5,549 nt of DNA. Origin: an uncultured Lachnospiraceae bacterium. Its GTDB lineage: Bacteria > Bacillota > Clostridia > Lachnospirales > Lachnospiraceae. Positions 5,203 to 5,549 of this stretch are shown here, piece by piece. The stretch covers positions 1 to 5,549 of the forward strand of contig CADBTG010000043.1 of the NCBI GenBank assembly GCA_902797475.1, in the 5' to 3' direction. The notes below the pieces were generated by a model. The model ran no database searches and was not told the origin of the DNA. It saw only the letters and a program-made list of their open reading frames with translations. The stretch's first letter is position 1. Each line of letters begins with the position of its first letter. A program made the position numbers and the translations under genes.

Positions 5203-5549
5203 TGCAAAAAGCTTTCCGTATATATCTTTCCGTGTCGGATATACGTAAGAACGGCGCCGCATTCCTTTGTGACATACACCTTTGCGCCTGTCTCTTTAAG
5301 CTTTGCAAGCACCTCTTCCGCCGGATGTCCGTATGTATTTCTTCCGACGCTGATGACTGCGGTTTCCGGCTTTACAGCATCATAAAACGCTTCACCAAGA
5401 GAGAACCTGCTTCCGTGGTGCGGCACCTTTACAGCGTATACCGGTCCCGACACCTCTTTCGAAAGCCTCGTAAGAACCGCCTCCGAGATGTCGCCGAGAA
5501 ACCAGAAGCAAAAGCCTTCCGTATTAACCTCCGCAAGCAGGCAGCCGTC
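5196..5549 (-). CDS. comEC: ComEC/Rec2-type metallo-beta-lactamase domain, C-terminal end (cut by window edge)
   Basis: 117 codons of the 3' end are visible, open to the window edge in one frame. The visible part matches the C-terminal metallo-beta-lactamase-like domain of ComEC, the membrane channel for DNA uptake. Counted from the edge, FLGD is at 17-20, the VPHHGS signature at 42-47, ISVGRNTYGHP at 66-76 and the late YVTKECGAVLTYI strand at 92-104. In ComEC this domain is thought to act on incoming DNA outside the membrane. The competence membrane domain would lie upstream, outside the window, so a stand-alone MBL hydrolase of the same family cannot be excluded. The neighbouring holA favours ComEC, because comEC and holA sit together in many Firmicutes. 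The end overlaps a possible terminator, and 130 bases containing the pssA promoter follow. Confidence 0.8.
   Translation of the reverse strand, partial: DGCLLAEVNTEGFCFWFLGDISEAVLTRLSKEVSGPVYAVKVPHHGSRFSLGEAFYDAVKPETAVISVGRNTYGHPAEEVLAKLKETGAKVYVTKECGAVLTYIRHGKIYTESFLQE

Noticed and set aside
5069..5308. Minus-strand frame of 79 codons overlapping the end of the ComEC-type gene
   Set aside because: It is out of frame with the recognisable MBL domain and runs through the pssA promoter; the peptide resembles nothing.
1..5549. Search for CRISPR repeats, insertion sequences, tRNA genes, phage or toxin-antitoxin genes and a novel system
   Set aside because: Nearly the whole window is explained by six conserved housekeeping genes and short regulatory regions; no periodic repeats, terminal inverted repeats, cloverleaf or unknown gene cluster was seen.

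Overview
The window reads as ordinary core chromosome of a low-to-middle GC Firmicute, most likely a clostridial (Lachnospiraceae-like) bacterium. The basis is the presence of RNase Y, the comEC/holA linkage, the clostridial flavour of the Rny and PssA proteins, strong AGGAG/GGAGG ribosome binding sites and textbook SigA promoters. The taxon is an inference from protein style, not a database match. GC content looks close to half by eye.

Every supported gene lies on the minus strand, so transcription runs from the right end of the window to the left. In that order: the 3' end of a ComEC-type metallo-beta-lactamase gene (5196 to beyond 5549); pssA, phosphatidylserine synthase (4427-5065); holA, DNA polymerase III delta subunit (3406-4401); rny, ribonuclease Y (1702-3288); an aspartate aminotransferase of the AspB type (345-1544); and the 5' part of proC, pyrroline-5-carboxylate reductase (before 1 to 335).

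The intergenic regions are compact (about 120-160 bases) and divide the genes into clear transcription units. pssA-holA starts at a TTGACA/TATACT promoter and ends at a strong hairpin overlapping the holA stop codon. rny stands alone, with a TTGACA/TATGAT promoter and a GAAA-tetraloop terminator. aspB-proC starts at a TTGCAC/TATAAT promoter, followed at once by an 18/20-matching palindrome that looks like a repressor operator. All three promoters have exactly 17 bases between the -35 and -10 boxes. The ComEC end has a weaker hairpin that may be its terminator.

The units serve separate housekeeping jobs: DNA uptake or MBL hydrolase, phospholipid synthesis, replication clamp loading, mRNA decay, and nitrogen/proline metabolism. 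I found no CRISPR array, mobile element, tRNA, rRNA, toxin-antitoxin pair, phage gene or unknown multi-gene system. The points most worth a second look are regulatory: the palindrome downstream of the aspB start site, and a second hairpin that shares an arm with the rny terminator.
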